A stretch of 14,321 bases of DNA from Paracoccaceae bacterium (GTDB lineage: Bacteria > Pseudomonadota > Alphaproteobacteria > Rhodobacterales > Rhodobacteraceae), in assembly GCA_023260935.1 (NCBI GenBank), contig JALQTL010000432.1:1-14321 (forward strand), written 5' to 3'. Under the pieces are notes generated by a model that was not told where the DNA came from, made no database searches, and saw nothing but the letters and a program-made list of their open reading frames with translations. Each line of letters opens with the position of its first letter. Positions within the stretch are counted from its first letter, which is position 1. Below are positions 6,582 to 13,808 of the stretch, one piece after another. A program made the translations under genes and the position numbers.

Positions 6582-6652
6582 CTTGACCCCGCCTTGCGCT
6601 GCATTTCGCGCAGCGCCTCTTCGATCCGGGCAAGGGTTTCCAGGTCACACAT
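6578..6652 (-). CDS. Possible 24-residue peptide or frameshifted BchY N-terminus
   Basis: Between bchX and bchY lies a short frame beginning MCDLETLARIEEALR and ending EMQRKAGSR. Its ATG (6652) overlaps the bchX stop by 8 nt, and its TGA (6580-6578) overlaps the bchY ATG as ATGA. Third codon positions are mostly G or C, as in the neighbouring genes, and the predicted peptide is an amphipathic, charged helix. Two readings are possible: a translationally coupled micro-ORF, or the true N-terminus of BchY shifted by one base through a sequencing or evolutionary indel. Inserting one base before the bchY ATG would fuse the two into one frame. I do not know a named family for it. Confidence 0.4.
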   Translation of the reverse strand: MCDLETLARIEEALREMQRKAGSR

Positions 6653-7649
6653 TGTCATAAACCACTTCAAGGCTGACCTTTTCGGCCGCGAACTTGCCGC
6701 GCATGTCGGCGTCGCTGGCAGGTTCCAGCACGAAATCCTTGCCAGTGGTTTCGGCGCTGAAAAGGCCCAGAAGCTCGTCCTGGCTCAGGGGCTTAGGGCG
6801 CAGCGGCGGGGCATCGGCCACGTTGCCGGCCAGTTCGGTGAACAAGGCGCCCCATTGCGTCGCGTTGGTGCCGACAATCTGATAATTGGCCGATTTCCGG
6901 CGCAGATCTTCATCCGCGGGAATGCTGGCCAGGATCGGAATGTTGACCTCTTTCGCAAAGGCGGCAGCCTCACCCGTGCCGTCATCCTTGTTGATGACGA
7001 TGCCGGCGACGCCCACGTTGCCGCCAAGTTTGCGGAAGTACTCTACTGCCGAGCAGACGTTGTTGGCCACATACAGCGATTGCAGATCGTTCGACCCGAC
7101 GATGATCACCTTCTGCGCCATGTCGCGCGCGATCGGCAAGCCGAAGCCGCCGCAGACCACATCGCCCAGAAAATCCAGCAGGACATAGTCAAAGTCCCAG
7201 TCATGGAAACCAAGCTTTTCAAGCAGTTCGAAGCCGTGGATGATGCCGCGGCCGCCGCAGCCGCGGCCCACTTCCGGCCCGCCCAGCTCCATCGCGAAGA
7301 CACCCCCGCGCTTGAAACAGACATCGCCGATCTTCACCTCTTCGCCCGCCAGTTTCTTGCGGGTCGAGGTTTCGATGATCGTGGGGCAGGCCTTGCCGCC
7401 GAACAGAAGACTTGTCGTATCCGACTTCGGGTCGCAGCCGATCAGCAGCACGCGCTTGCCCATTTCGGCCATCATGTGGCTGAGGTTGGCCAGGGTGAAG
7501 GACTTGCCGATCCCGCCCTTGCCATAGATCGCGATGATCTGCGTCTTTTTCGTGGGCGGGTCCATCGGCACCTCAAGCGAGGGCTCTTCATGGGCCTCAT
7601 CCCGCAGGCGGGCATCGAAATCCTTGAGGTTCGGAATATCGAGGGTCAT
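6645..7649 (-). CDS. bchX: Chlorophyllide a reductase iron protein, subunit X
   Basis: BchX is the NifH-like ATPase dimer that passes electrons from ferredoxin to BchYZ. The 334 residues match the family (~333). The P-loop YGKGGIGKS lies at 42-50. The two cysteines that hold the intersubunit [4Fe-4S] cluster are visible as GRGCGGRG (Cys131) and DVVCGGFG (Cys166). The N-terminal tail of about 35 residues before the P-loop is typical of BchX and distinguishes it from BchL. The ATG at 7649 overlaps the bchC stop as ATGA, so translation is probably coupled; an earlier in-frame ATG at 7664 lies inside bchC. Confidence 0.98.
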   Translation of the reverse strand: MTLDIPNLKDFDARLRDEAHEEPSLEVPMDPPTKKTQIIAIYGKGGIGKSFTLANLSHMMAEMGKRVLLIGCDPKSDTTSLLFGGKACPTIIETSTRKKLAGEEVKIGDVCFKRGGVFAMELGGPEVGRGCGGRGIIHGFELLEKLGFHDWDFDYVLLDFLGDVVCGGFGLPIARDMAQKVIIVGSNDLQSLYVANNVCSAVEYFRKLGGNVGVAGIVINKDDGTGEAAAFAKEVNIPILASIPADEDLRRKSANYQIVGTNATQWGALFTELAGNVADAPPLRPKPLSQDELLGLFSAETTGKDFVLEPASDADMRGKFAAEKVSLEVVYDNV

Positions 7650-8590
7650 GCGGTGCCGCTCCAATCGAGGATCATCTTCAGGCAGGCAGCGTCCTCAAAG
7701 GCCGTGCGATAGGCCTCTGGTGCGTCACTGGCCCGGTGGCTGTGGGTGATCAGGCCCGCAAGCGACAGCGTGCCGCTTTCGATCAGGGCCCGGGTGGCAA
7801 TCAGGTCGTCAGCATTCCATTCGGCAGCAATCCGGAAGCGCGCTTCCTTCATGAAGGCCGGCGGAAAGGCGAAGGAAAGGGGTTCGGTGTAGAAACCTGC
7901 CAGCACCACCTCGCCCCCCTTGGCAAGGCGCATCACCAGCTGGTCCAGCAGGCCCTTGGCGCCGCTGGCGTCATAGATCGCCTTGTAGTCACGGCGGGTG
8001 TCATCAGCGGGGTCGATGCAGTCATAACCTTTTGCCCCGTCACGGCGGGCGGGATTGGTTTCCCAGACCGTCGGCGCAGACCCGCCCGCAGCAAGGGTCA
8101 GCCGGGCAAGAAGGCGGCCCAGCGTGCCATGACCCACGATCAGGTCAGGCAATGCGGTATTGAAGCCGGCCAGCGCATGACGCGCCGTGGCGGCCAAAGC
8201 CAGCAGCGCCCCTTCGGCGCCCATCCCGCCATCCAGACGCGCCACGCGGGCGGCCGGCGTCACCAGATGGCGCGACGCGCCCCCGAAAAGGCCCCGCACG
8301 TCGCCCTCATAGCAATTCGCACCGGGCACAAACACATGTTCGCCCACCCGGAAACCGGTGTCGCACCCGGCTTCGACAACCTCGCCAAAGGCCTCATACC
8401 CCGGGACCAGCGGATAGCCCATGCCCGGAAAGGGCGGCATCGTGCCGGCGTAGAAAAGCTTTTCCGTCCCGGTCGAAATTCCCGAATGCGAAACCTGAAC
8501 CACCAGATCCTGCGCCGTTGGGGACTTGAGCCCCAAGGTGCCAAGGCCAAGATCGCGCGGCCCGGACAGGATGACGGCAGTTGTTCTCAC
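7646..8590 (-). CDS. bchC: Bacteriochlorophyllide a dehydrogenase (2-desacetyl-2-hydroxyethyl form)
   Basis: BchC oxidises the C3 hydroxyethyl group of 3-hydroxyethyl bacteriochlorophyllide a to the acetyl group. The 314 residues belong to the medium-chain dehydrogenase/reductase superfamily: an N-terminal GroES-like part with SGISTGTEKLFYAG and GYPLVPGYEAFGEVVEAG, then a dinucleotide-binding part with GHGTLGRLLA. Length matches BchC. The start is GTG at 8590 with AAGGGAG 8 nt upstream; no upstream ATG competes. It is the first gene after the promoter region with paired PpsR/CrtJ sites and begins the bchCXYZ-puf part of the superoperon. Confidence 0.96.
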   Translation of the reverse strand: MRTTAVILSGPRDLGLGTLGLKSPTAQDLVVQVSHSGISTGTEKLFYAGTMPPFPGMGYPLVPGYEAFGEVVEAGCDTGFRVGEHVFVPGANCYEGDVRGLFGGASRHLVTPAARVARLDGGMGAEGALLALAATARHALAGFNTALPDLIVGHGTLGRLLARLTLAAGGSAPTVWETNPARRDGAKGYDCIDPADDTRRDYKAIYDASGAKGLLDQLVMRLAKGGEVVLAGFYTEPLSFAFPPAFMKEARFRIAAEWNADDLIATRALIESGTLSLAGLITHSHRASDAPEAYRTAFEDAACLKMILDWSGTA

Positions 8591-8656
8591 CTGGACTTCT
8601 CCCTTTTCCCGTGTCGTGCGGCAGAGACTCGCCCCGCCCCGGGCTTTCGATATGTC

Positions 8657-8674
8657 TGTAAGTTTAGACTTACA
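8657..8674. promoter_or_regulatory. PpsR/CrtJ operator, bchC site 1 (-10 region)
   Basis: TGTAAGTTTAGACTTACA is a perfect TGT-N12-ACA match with extended symmetry (TGTAAGT...ACTTACA). It covers the proposed bchC -10 element and is separated by 8 bp from site 2, the spacing reported for cooperative CrtJ binding at R. capsulatus bchC. Confidence 0.85.
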
Positions 8675-8682
8675 ATTGTGAC

Positions 8683-8700
8683 TGTCAAACTAAATGGACA
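8683..8700. promoter_or_regulatory. PpsR/CrtJ operator, bchC site 2 (-35 region)
   Basis: TGTCAAACTAAATGGACA matches TGT-N12-ACA and overlaps the proposed bchC -35 (TTGACA on the minus strand). Internal symmetry is weaker than in site 1. It is centred 26 bp from site 1, about 2.5 helical turns. Confidence 0.82.
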
Positions 8701-8732
8701 GTTTTTTGCGCAAGAGCGTGAAATTGCACCAA

Positions 8733-9860
8733 TCAGGCCCGGATGGCCGTCACCACATGCGTCACAAAGGGGCGTGGGGCGCCAAGGTCGCGAACGGCCG
8801 AAAAGCCAGCCTCCGCCAGTTTTTTGGCGATTTCCGCGGCTGATCGCGTGCGCCCGGTCTGCATGGCCAGCGTGTACACCGCGAAATAGACATCGGTGGC
8901 CGGATCGGGGCTGTTGCCGCCCGACATCGGTTCGGAAACAATCAACCGGCCGCCGGGGGGCAGCGCGTCATGCACCGCGCGCAAAAGCCGGTCGACGGTT
9001 TCGTCGGCATGGTCATAAAGCACGCGAACAAGGCTGATCGCATCGGCCCCGCGCGGCAGCGGATCATCGCGGAAACTGCCCGGGGTGATGCTGACCCGAG
9101 GCGCGAAGGGCGCCAGCCGGGCAGAGGCACCGGGCACCACCGCCGGCAGATCGAACAGCGTCAGCCGCAGGTCGGGGTGGGCATGCGCAACCGCCGCCAG
9201 AAAGGCCCCGGTGCCCCCACCCACATCCATCAGATGCCGCACCCCGCGCAGATCGACCAACCGCAACGTATCTGCCGCCACTAGCGCCTGACTGTCGGCC
9301 ATCAGCCGGCTGTAGCGTTCGGCAAGGCCGGGGTCTGCCGCCGCCCCCGCACCAAAGACATAAGGCCAGAACCCGGCCAGTTCGGGCCGCGTCTGCCCCC
9401 GGAAGAAAGCGACCGGATCGGCCAGATCGCGGTACAGAACATCATGGTGGCGCACCATCGCCTCCAGCCCCGGCACGGTAAGGAAGGCACCGCCCCTCGG
9501 GGCCAGATGCCAAAGCCCCGCCTTGCCGCGCAAAAGCTTCAGCGCGGCCCCGGCCTGCAACAACACAGCCATGCGCGGCTCTGGCACGGCAAGCCGCTGG
9601 GCAAGCGCGCCTGTCGTCTGCGCGCCTTCGGCCAGCAGATGCAGCACCCGCAATTCCACCAACGCATACAGCGCCTGAGCCGCAACAAAGCCCTGCACCA
9701 CGTCAAACAGCGCTTGCCCCTCGGCCCGGGCCTTGCCACGAAGCCCCGGGATTCGCTGGGCTATTGCGTGAAACCGGGGCGACATGGCCGCCCGGGTCAA
9801 CAGCCCAGGCCCCTTTGTCCGATAGGGTCGCGGGGCACCTTCCATCGGCAGATCCGCCAC
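8733..9860 (-). CDS. crtF: Hydroxyneurosporene O-methyltransferase
   Basis: CrtF uses S-adenosylmethionine to methylate the C1 hydroxyl of hydroxyneurosporene and related carotenoids, giving the methoxy end group of spheroidene. The 375 residues have an N-terminal winged-helix dimerisation part (about 50-130) and a Rossmann methyltransferase domain with the SAM loop DVGGGTG at 212-218, followed by LFDLPAVV and DAISLVRVLYDHADE. The start is GTG at 9860, 4 nt after the crtE stop, with AAAGGGG 7 nt upstream; an ATG five codons later (9845) has no better site. The gene is co-directional with crtE and ends before the bchC promoter. Confidence 0.95.
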   Translation of the reverse strand: MADLPMEGAPRPYRTKGPGLLTRAAMSPRFHAIAQRIPGLRGKARAEGQALFDVVQGFVAAQALYALVELRVLHLLAEGAQTTGALAQRLAVPEPRMAVLLQAGAALKLLRGKAGLWHLAPRGGAFLTVPGLEAMVRHHDVLYRDLADPVAFFRGQTRPELAGFWPYVFGAGAAADPGLAERYSRLMADSQALVAADTLRLVDLRGVRHLMDVGGGTGAFLAAVAHAHPDLRLTLFDLPAVVPGASARLAPFAPRVSITPGSFRDDPLPRGADAISLVRVLYDHADETVDRLLRAVHDALPPGGRLIVSEPMSGGNSPDPATDVYFAVYTLAMQTGRTRSAAEIAKKLAEAGFSAVRDLGAPRPFVTHVVTAIRA

Positions 9861-9864
9861 CAGC

Positions 9865-10743
9865 CTACCCCTTTGCCGTCAGCCGGGCCGGGGTCATCTT
9901 CTCGGCATAAGCGCGCACCATCCGGGCCAGCATCGCCTCGCCCCTGCACGAAGGGATGGAAGCGATGGCCCCGCCAAGAATGGCCTTGAGATGTTCCACC
10001 GCCCCCGCAACCCCAAGTTCGGCCACGGCCGAGGGGCGGCCATGCATCTGATCCTGCCCCGCGGGCTTGCCCATGTCCTCGGGCGCCATCAGCGCATCCT
10101 TCAGGTCATCGGCCACCTGAAACGCCTCGCCGATGCGGGCGCCCAGTTCTTCCCAGGGTTCGGCATCCTGGCCGGCGGCGATGGCCCCCATCTGCGTGGC
10201 CGCCATGAACAGCGCCCCGGTCTTGGCACGGTGATAGGCGCCCAGATTAACCTGCCCCTCGCTTTCCCAGCCCTGCCCCGCACAGATGCCAAAGGGCATG
10301 CCGGTGCGCATCGCCAGATGCGACACCAGACGCAGCGCGCGCTCTGGCGCCCCGGTTCCGGCCTCGGCCGCGGCCCGGGCCAGCACCTCGAAGGCCAGCA
10401 CGATCAGGCTGTCCCCCGCCAGCACGGCCAGCGGTTCGTCAAAGGCGCGGTGCACCGTGGCCTTGCCCCGGCGGATATCGGCATTGTCAAAGGCGGGAAG
10501 GTCGTCATGCACAAGGCTGGCGCAATGGATCAACTCCAGCGCGGCGGCGGCGGCATCGGTCAGGCGCGGGCTGTCATCCCCACAGGCAAGCGCCACCGAC
10601 ATCAGGATGGTCGGCCTGATCCGCGCGCCGCCCGGAAAGACCGCATAGGGAAGGGCCGCCCCCAGCCGTGGCGGGGCCGCGCCGGATTGTGCCAGCTGAA
10701 TGGCGGCCGTCATCGCCGCCTCGATCCGCCCGTCCAGTGCCAT
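9865..10743 (-). CDS. crtE: Geranylgeranyl diphosphate synthase
   Basis: CrtE is a trans-prenyltransferase that makes C20 geranylgeranyl diphosphate for carotenoids and for the bacteriochlorophyll tail. The 292 residues match CrtE length (~289). Both aspartate-rich Mg2+-diphosphate motifs are present: DDLPAFD (80-86) and DDLKD (212-216). GGARIRP (38-44) is the substrate-binding loop. The ATG at 10743 has an AAAGGG-type site upstream; the same frame stays open to 10983, but that part would run antisense through the control region and into crtD. It is transcribed divergently from crtD from a shared region with two PpsR/CrtJ sites. Confidence 0.96.
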   Translation of the reverse strand: MALDGRIEAAMTAAIQLAQSGAAPPRLGAALPYAVFPGGARIRPTILMSVALACGDDSPRLTDAAAAALELIHCASLVHDDLPAFDNADIRRGKATVHRAFDEPLAVLAGDSLIVLAFEVLARAAAEAGTGAPERALRLVSHLAMRTGMPFGICAGQGWESEGQVNLGAYHRAKTGALFMAATQMGAIAAGQDAEPWEELGARIGEAFQVADDLKDALMAPEDMGKPAGQDQMHGRPSAVAELGVAGAVEHLKAILGGAIASIPSCRGEAMLARMVRAYAEKMTPARLTAKG

Positions 10744-10798
10744 GCCCTGCCCTTTCCGCCGCGCCTTTGGGCAACAGACTGTCACCCCGCCGGCCTTG

Positions 10799-10816
10799 TG
10801 TAAATCAAAACTTACA
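10799..10816. promoter_or_regulatory. PpsR/CrtJ operator, crtE-crtD site 1
   Basis: TGTAAATCAAAACTTACA is a perfect TGT-N12-ACA match. The symmetry extends further: TTGTGTAA (10796-10803) and TTACACAA (10812-10819) form an uninterrupted 8-bp inverted repeat around 8 bp. Confidence 0.85.
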
Positions 10817-10822
10817 CAATGT

Positions 10823-10840
10823 TGTAATTCATGCTGGACA
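10823..10840. promoter_or_regulatory. PpsR/CrtJ operator, crtE-crtD site 2
   Basis: TGTAATTCATGCTGGACA matches TGT-N12-ACA with weaker inner symmetry. It is 6 bp from site 1 (centres 24 bp apart), 2 bp closer than the pair at bchC. Confidence 0.78.
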
Positions 10841-10860
10841 TAAGAAAAGGGCACGCCAGA

Positions 10861-12420
10861 ATGACAGCCATGGAAAACGGCGAATACGCCATCATCATCG
10901 GGGCCGGCATGGGCGGCCTTGCCGCGGCCATCCGTCTGGCCGCGCAGGGTTTTTCTGTAACCGTCATCGATTCCGCCGAACACCCCGGCGGCAAGGCCCG
11001 CGCCCTGCCCTCATCCGCCGGCCCGGTGGATTGCGGGCCTACGGTGCTGACCTTGCGGCATGTGTTCGACGATCTCTTCGCCCTTGCCGGTCAGCGGCTG
11101 GATGATCATGTCAGCCTGATTCCCCAAGCGATCCTCGCCCGCCACTGGTGGCAGGGCAGCCCCACGCTGGACCTTTTTCCCCAGCGCGACGCCAATATCG
11201 AGGCGATCCGCGCCTTTGCCGGCCCGCGGGAAGCGGCAGCCTTTGCCCGCTTCGATGCCCGGGCACAGGCCCTTTATCAGGCCTTCGATGCGCCGGTGAT
11301 GCAGGCCGCGCGGCCCGATCTTGCCGCCATCGCCCGTGTCAGCCTGCGCCAGCCGCGGCTGTGGCCCGCACTCTTGCCGGGGATGACGCTGCAACGACTG
11401 CTTCGCGCGCATTTCCGCGACCCAAGGCTGGTGCAGCTTTTTGCACGCTACGCCACCTATGTCGGTGGCCGCCCAGCCCACGCACCGGGCGTGCTGTCGC
11501 TGATCTGGCGGGCCGAAGGCGCCGGCGTCTGGGCAGTAGAGGGCGGGATGCACAGCCTTGCCGCCGCCCTTGCCCGGCTGGCCGAAAGCATGGGCGTGCG
11601 CTTTCGCATGGCAACCCGCGCGCGCCGCATCCTGCGCCAGGGCGGCCACGTCACCGGGGTCGAGGTCGAGGGCGCCACCCTGCCCGCCCGGATCTGCGTC
11701 TTCAACGGCGATCCGGCGGCCTTGCGCCTGGGGCTTCTGGGCGATGCGCCGGTGCAGGCCGTGCCCCGCCGCGCCACCGAAAAGCGCAGCCTTTCAGCCT
11801 GGGTCTGGGCCTTCGCGGCCCGCGCCCATGGCGCCGATCTGGTGCATCACAACGTCTTCTTCAGCCCCGATCCCGAAGCCGAATTCGGCCCGATCGGCCG
11901 GGGCCAGATGCCTGAAAAGCCAACCCTTTACCTTTGCGCCGAAGACCGCGCCCGGGCCACGCCACCCGAAGCGCTCGAACGGTTCGAGATCATCCTGAAC
12001 GCCCCCTCCGGGGCGCCCCCCTTTGCCAGCGAGGACGCCCGATGCCGGACACGCACCTTTCCGCCGCTGAAGGACTTCGGCCTGACCTTCAGCCCGGAAC
12101 CGGACCCCGCGGCACTGACCACGCCCACGATGCTGGCGCAGCTTTTTCCGGGGTCGCAAGGGGCGATCTACGGCCGCTCGCCCGAAGGCATGATGGCCAC
12201 CTTCCAGCGGCCGGGGGCGCGCACGGGGCTGCCGGGCCTTTATCTGGCGGGGGGCGGGGCGCATCCGGGGCCGGGGGTGCCGATGGCAGCCCTCTCCGGC
12301 AAGCACGCGGCCGAGGCGATCAGGCAGGACCGGATTTCCGCGTCGAGGTCGGCCCCGACGGCTATGCCTGGTGGTATCTCGACGGGGTCAGCGACGACGG
12401 GACGCGCGCGGTTTCGGTGA
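10861..12420 (+). CDS. crtD: Methoxyneurosporene dehydrogenase (1-hydroxycarotenoid 3,4-desaturase)
   Basis: CrtD is an FAD-dependent desaturase of the CrtI family that introduces the C3,4 double bond into hydroxy/methoxyneurosporene on the way to spheroidene. The 519 residues start with the dinucleotide-binding motif IIIGAGMGGLAAA (11-23) and GGKARAL. They end with the family's C-terminal FAD segment LYLAGGGAHPGPGVPMAALSG (about 459-479). The family product is usually ~495 residues; the last ~30 residues, rich in Ser/Ala/Gly, overlap CrtC-like coding in another frame and look unconserved. The ATG at 10861 has AAAAGGG upstream; ATG 10870 is possible, and ATG 10831 lies inside an operator. Divergent from crtE and overlapping crtC by 4 nt (GTGA). 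Confidence 0.94.
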   Translation: MTAMENGEYAIIIGAGMGGLAAAIRLAAQGFSVTVIDSAEHPGGKARALPSSAGPVDCGPTVLTLRHVFDDLFALAGQRLDDHVSLIPQAILARHWWQGSPTLDLFPQRDANIEAIRAFAGPREAAAFARFDARAQALYQAFDAPVMQAARPDLAAIARVSLRQPRLWPALLPGMTLQRLLRAHFRDPRLVQLFARYATYVGGRPAHAPGVLSLIWRAEGAGVWAVEGGMHSLAAALARLAESMGVRFRMATRARRILRQGGHVTGVEVEGATLPARICVFNGDPAALRLGLLGDAPVQAVPRRATEKRSLSAWVWAFAARAHGADLVHHNVFFSPDPEAEFGPIGRGQMPEKPTLYLCAEDRARATPPEALERFEIILNAPSGAPPFASEDARCRTRTFPPLKDFGLTFSPEPDPAALTTPTMLAQLFPGSQGAIYGRSPEGMMATFQRPGARTGLPGLYLAGGGAHPGPGVPMAALSGKHAAEAIRQDRISASRSAPTAMPGGISTGSATTGRARFR

Positions 12421-13259
12421 TCGCCTTCATCGGCTCGGTGTTTTCGCCCTGGTACCGCTGGTCGGGCCGGCGCGATCCGCAGAACCATGTCTGCATCAAT
12501 GTGGCCACCTATGGCCCCGGCGGCCGCTTCACCATGACAGACCGCGGCCGCCCCGCGCTGCGCCAAGGCAAGGACCGGCTGACCGTCGGCCCTTCCAGCC
12601 TGCACTGGACGGGCAGGGAACTGGTGGTCGAGGTGAACGAATGGGGCGCGCTGCCCCTTGTCACACCCGTGCGCGGCCGCATCACCCTTACCCCCCAGGC
12701 CGTCACGGGGATCGAGGTCGCCCTGACCCCGGATGGCCGGCACATCTGGCGCCCCTTCGCCCCCACCGCCCGCATCAAGGTTGAACTGAGCCAGGGCCAC
12801 GGCTGGGAAGGCCACGGCTATTTCGACGCCAACTTCGGCAGCCGCGCGCTGGAGGATGACTTCCGCTTCTGGACATGGGGGCGCTTTCCAATGAAAGACC
12901 GCGCGATCTGCCTTTACGATGCCACCCGGCGCGATGGCAGCACGCTTGGCCTTGCCGTCCAGATCGACGGCGCAGGCCGGGTCGAGGAAATCGCCGCCCC
13001 GCCGCTTACCCGGTTTCGCCGCAGCCTGTGGCAGGTCCGCCGCGAAACACGGGCCGATCCGGGCACCACGCCGCGCCAGCGCCTGAACATGCTCGATGCG
13101 CCCTTCTACAGCCGCAGCCTGGTGGAAACCCGGATCAACGGCGAAACGACCACCGGCGTGCATGAAGCGCTGGATCTGGGCCGCTTCCGCCAACCGCTCC
13201 TGAAACCCATGCTCGCCCTGCGCGTTCCACGCCGCGCAGGCTGGACCTTCAAGGACTAG
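12417..13259 (+). CDS. crtC: Carotenoid 1,2-hydratase (hydroxyneurosporene synthase)
   Basis: CrtC adds water across the C1,2 double bond of neurosporene and related acyclic carotenoids, providing the hydroxyl that CrtF methylates. From the GTG at 12417 it has 280 residues, like R. capsulatus CrtC (~281). Family segments include IAFIGSVFSPWYRWSGR at the start, NVATYGPGGRFTMTDRG, FDANFGSRALEDDF and FWTWGRFP, with HEALDL near the end. The start overlaps the crtD stop as GTGA, implying coupled translation; no clear ribosome-binding site precedes it. The same frame upstream (about 12327-12416) encodes GYAWWYLDGVSDDG, which looks like CrtC N-terminal sequence from longer homologues, but has no ATG, GTG or TTG. 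The true N-terminus is therefore uncertain. Confidence 0.93.
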   Translation: MIAFIGSVFSPWYRWSGRRDPQNHVCINVATYGPGGRFTMTDRGRPALRQGKDRLTVGPSSLHWTGRELVVEVNEWGALPLVTPVRGRITLTPQAVTGIEVALTPDGRHIWRPFAPTARIKVELSQGHGWEGHGYFDANFGSRALEDDFRFWTWGRFPMKDRAICLYDATRRDGSTLGLAVQIDGAGRVEEIAAPPLTRFRRSLWQVRRETRADPGTTPRQRLNMLDAPFYSRSLVETRINGETTTGVHEALDLGRFRQPLLKPMLALRVPRRAGWTFKD

Positions 13260-13284
13260 CGCCACCGCCCCCCGATCCCGGCCT

Positions 13285-13310
13285 GCTGCTTCATCTTGGC
13301 AAAAATACTC
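13285..13310 (-). repeat. 26-bp intergenic repeat, copy B
   Basis: This stretch is the exact reverse complement of 5009-5034. It lies in the 72-nt gap between the convergent ends of crtC and tspO. On the minus strand it is preceded by CTCCGGCGGGAG, which can form a 4-bp stem with a GGCG loop, and it then continues TATTTTT. For transcripts entering from tspO this resembles a short stem plus T-run, so it may contribute to termination. Confidence 0.8.
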
Positions 13311-13331
13311 CCGCCGGAGGCACCCGTCGGC

Positions 13332-13808
13332 TCAGCCCGCGCCGCGGCCCCGATTGCGCGCATGGACAGACCGGTTCAGGGCCGCCGCCACCGTGACCCA
13401 TGCCAGATAGGGCACCATCAGCCCACCCGCGATCACGTCGATCCGCCAGAAAGCCGCCAGCGTGGCCGCCACCGCCAGCCACAACAGCCCGATAATCACC
13501 AGCCCCGCCGCCATCCGGCGCAGACCGAAGAATACCGGGGTCCACAGCGTGTTCAGCGCGATCTGCACCGACCACAGCGCCAGCGCCTGACCGGTGGCCG
13601 CATCCGTCCCCGCCCGGGCAGCCACGCGCGACGCTGCCAGTGACATGGCCAGATAAAGCACCGTCCAGGCCACGGGAAACAGCCAGTCGGGCGGGGTCCA
13701 GCGGGGCTTTGCAAGGCTGCGATACCAATCGCCCGGCTGGAACATGGCGCCCGTCGCGGCTGCGGCCCCGCAGGCGGCAAGATAGGTAAAGAACAAGGCA
13801 AGATCCAT
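13332..13808 (-). CDS. tspO: TspO/MBR family tryptophan-rich sensory protein
   Basis: TspO (CrtK) is an outer-membrane porphyrin-binding protein that in R. sphaeroides lowers photosynthesis gene expression in oxygen by modulating tetrapyrrole export. The 158 residues carry five hydrophobic segments and the family motifs WYRSLAKPRWTPPDW (28-42), AWTVLYLAMSLAASR and NTLWTPVFFGLRR. The family is usually ~158-160 residues. The ATG at 13808 follows AAAAGGGG by 5 nt. It lies 93 nt after crtB on the same strand, as in Rhodobacter crtIB-tspO, and converges with crtC. Confidence 0.96.
   Translation of the reverse strand: MDLALFFTYLAACGAAAATGAMFQPGDWYRSLAKPRWTPPDWLFPVAWTVLYLAMSLAASRVAARAGTDAATGQALALWSVQIALNTLWTPVFFGLRRMAAGLVIIGLLWLAVAATLAAFWRIDVIAGGLMVPYLAWVTVAAALNRSVHARNRGRGAG

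Larger units (their letters stand above)
8591..8732 (-). promoter_or_regulatory. bchC promoter region
   Basis: The 142-nt crtF-bchC gap holds two TGT-N12-ACA operators (8657-8674, 8683-8700) and a sigma70-like pair on the minus strand. The pair is TTGACA (8688-8683) as -35 and TAAACT (8666-8661) as -10, 16 bp apart. Each promoter element lies inside one operator, as described for R. capsulatus bchC, where CrtJ binding to both sites shuts transcription in oxygen. The gap also carries the bchC ribosome-binding site. Transcripts from crtEF can also read through this region. Confidence 0.8.
10744..10860. promoter_or_regulatory. Divergent crtE-crtD control region
   Basis: This 117-bp gap between two divergently read carotenoid genes contains an AT-rich island in otherwise GC-rich DNA. 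It holds two TGT-N12-ACA operators (10799-10816 and 10823-10840) that could repress both genes together in oxygen. I could not assign convincing -35/-10 pairs for either direction. The crtD ribosome-binding site (AAAAGGG, 10844-10850) lies at its right end. Confidence 0.75.

Noticed and set aside
6564..9037. Long plus-strand frames opposite bchX, bchC and crtF
   Set aside because: They result from the strong GC3 bias of the minus-strand genes; no domain and no plausible ribosome-binding context.
10831..10860. Upstream crtD start at 10831
   Set aside because: The ATG lies within an operator and lacks a ribosome-binding site; 10861 has AAAAGGG upstream.
10744..10983. 80-codon N-terminal extension of crtE
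   Set aside because: It would cross both operators and run antisense over crtD; the family N-terminus begins at MALDGRIEA.
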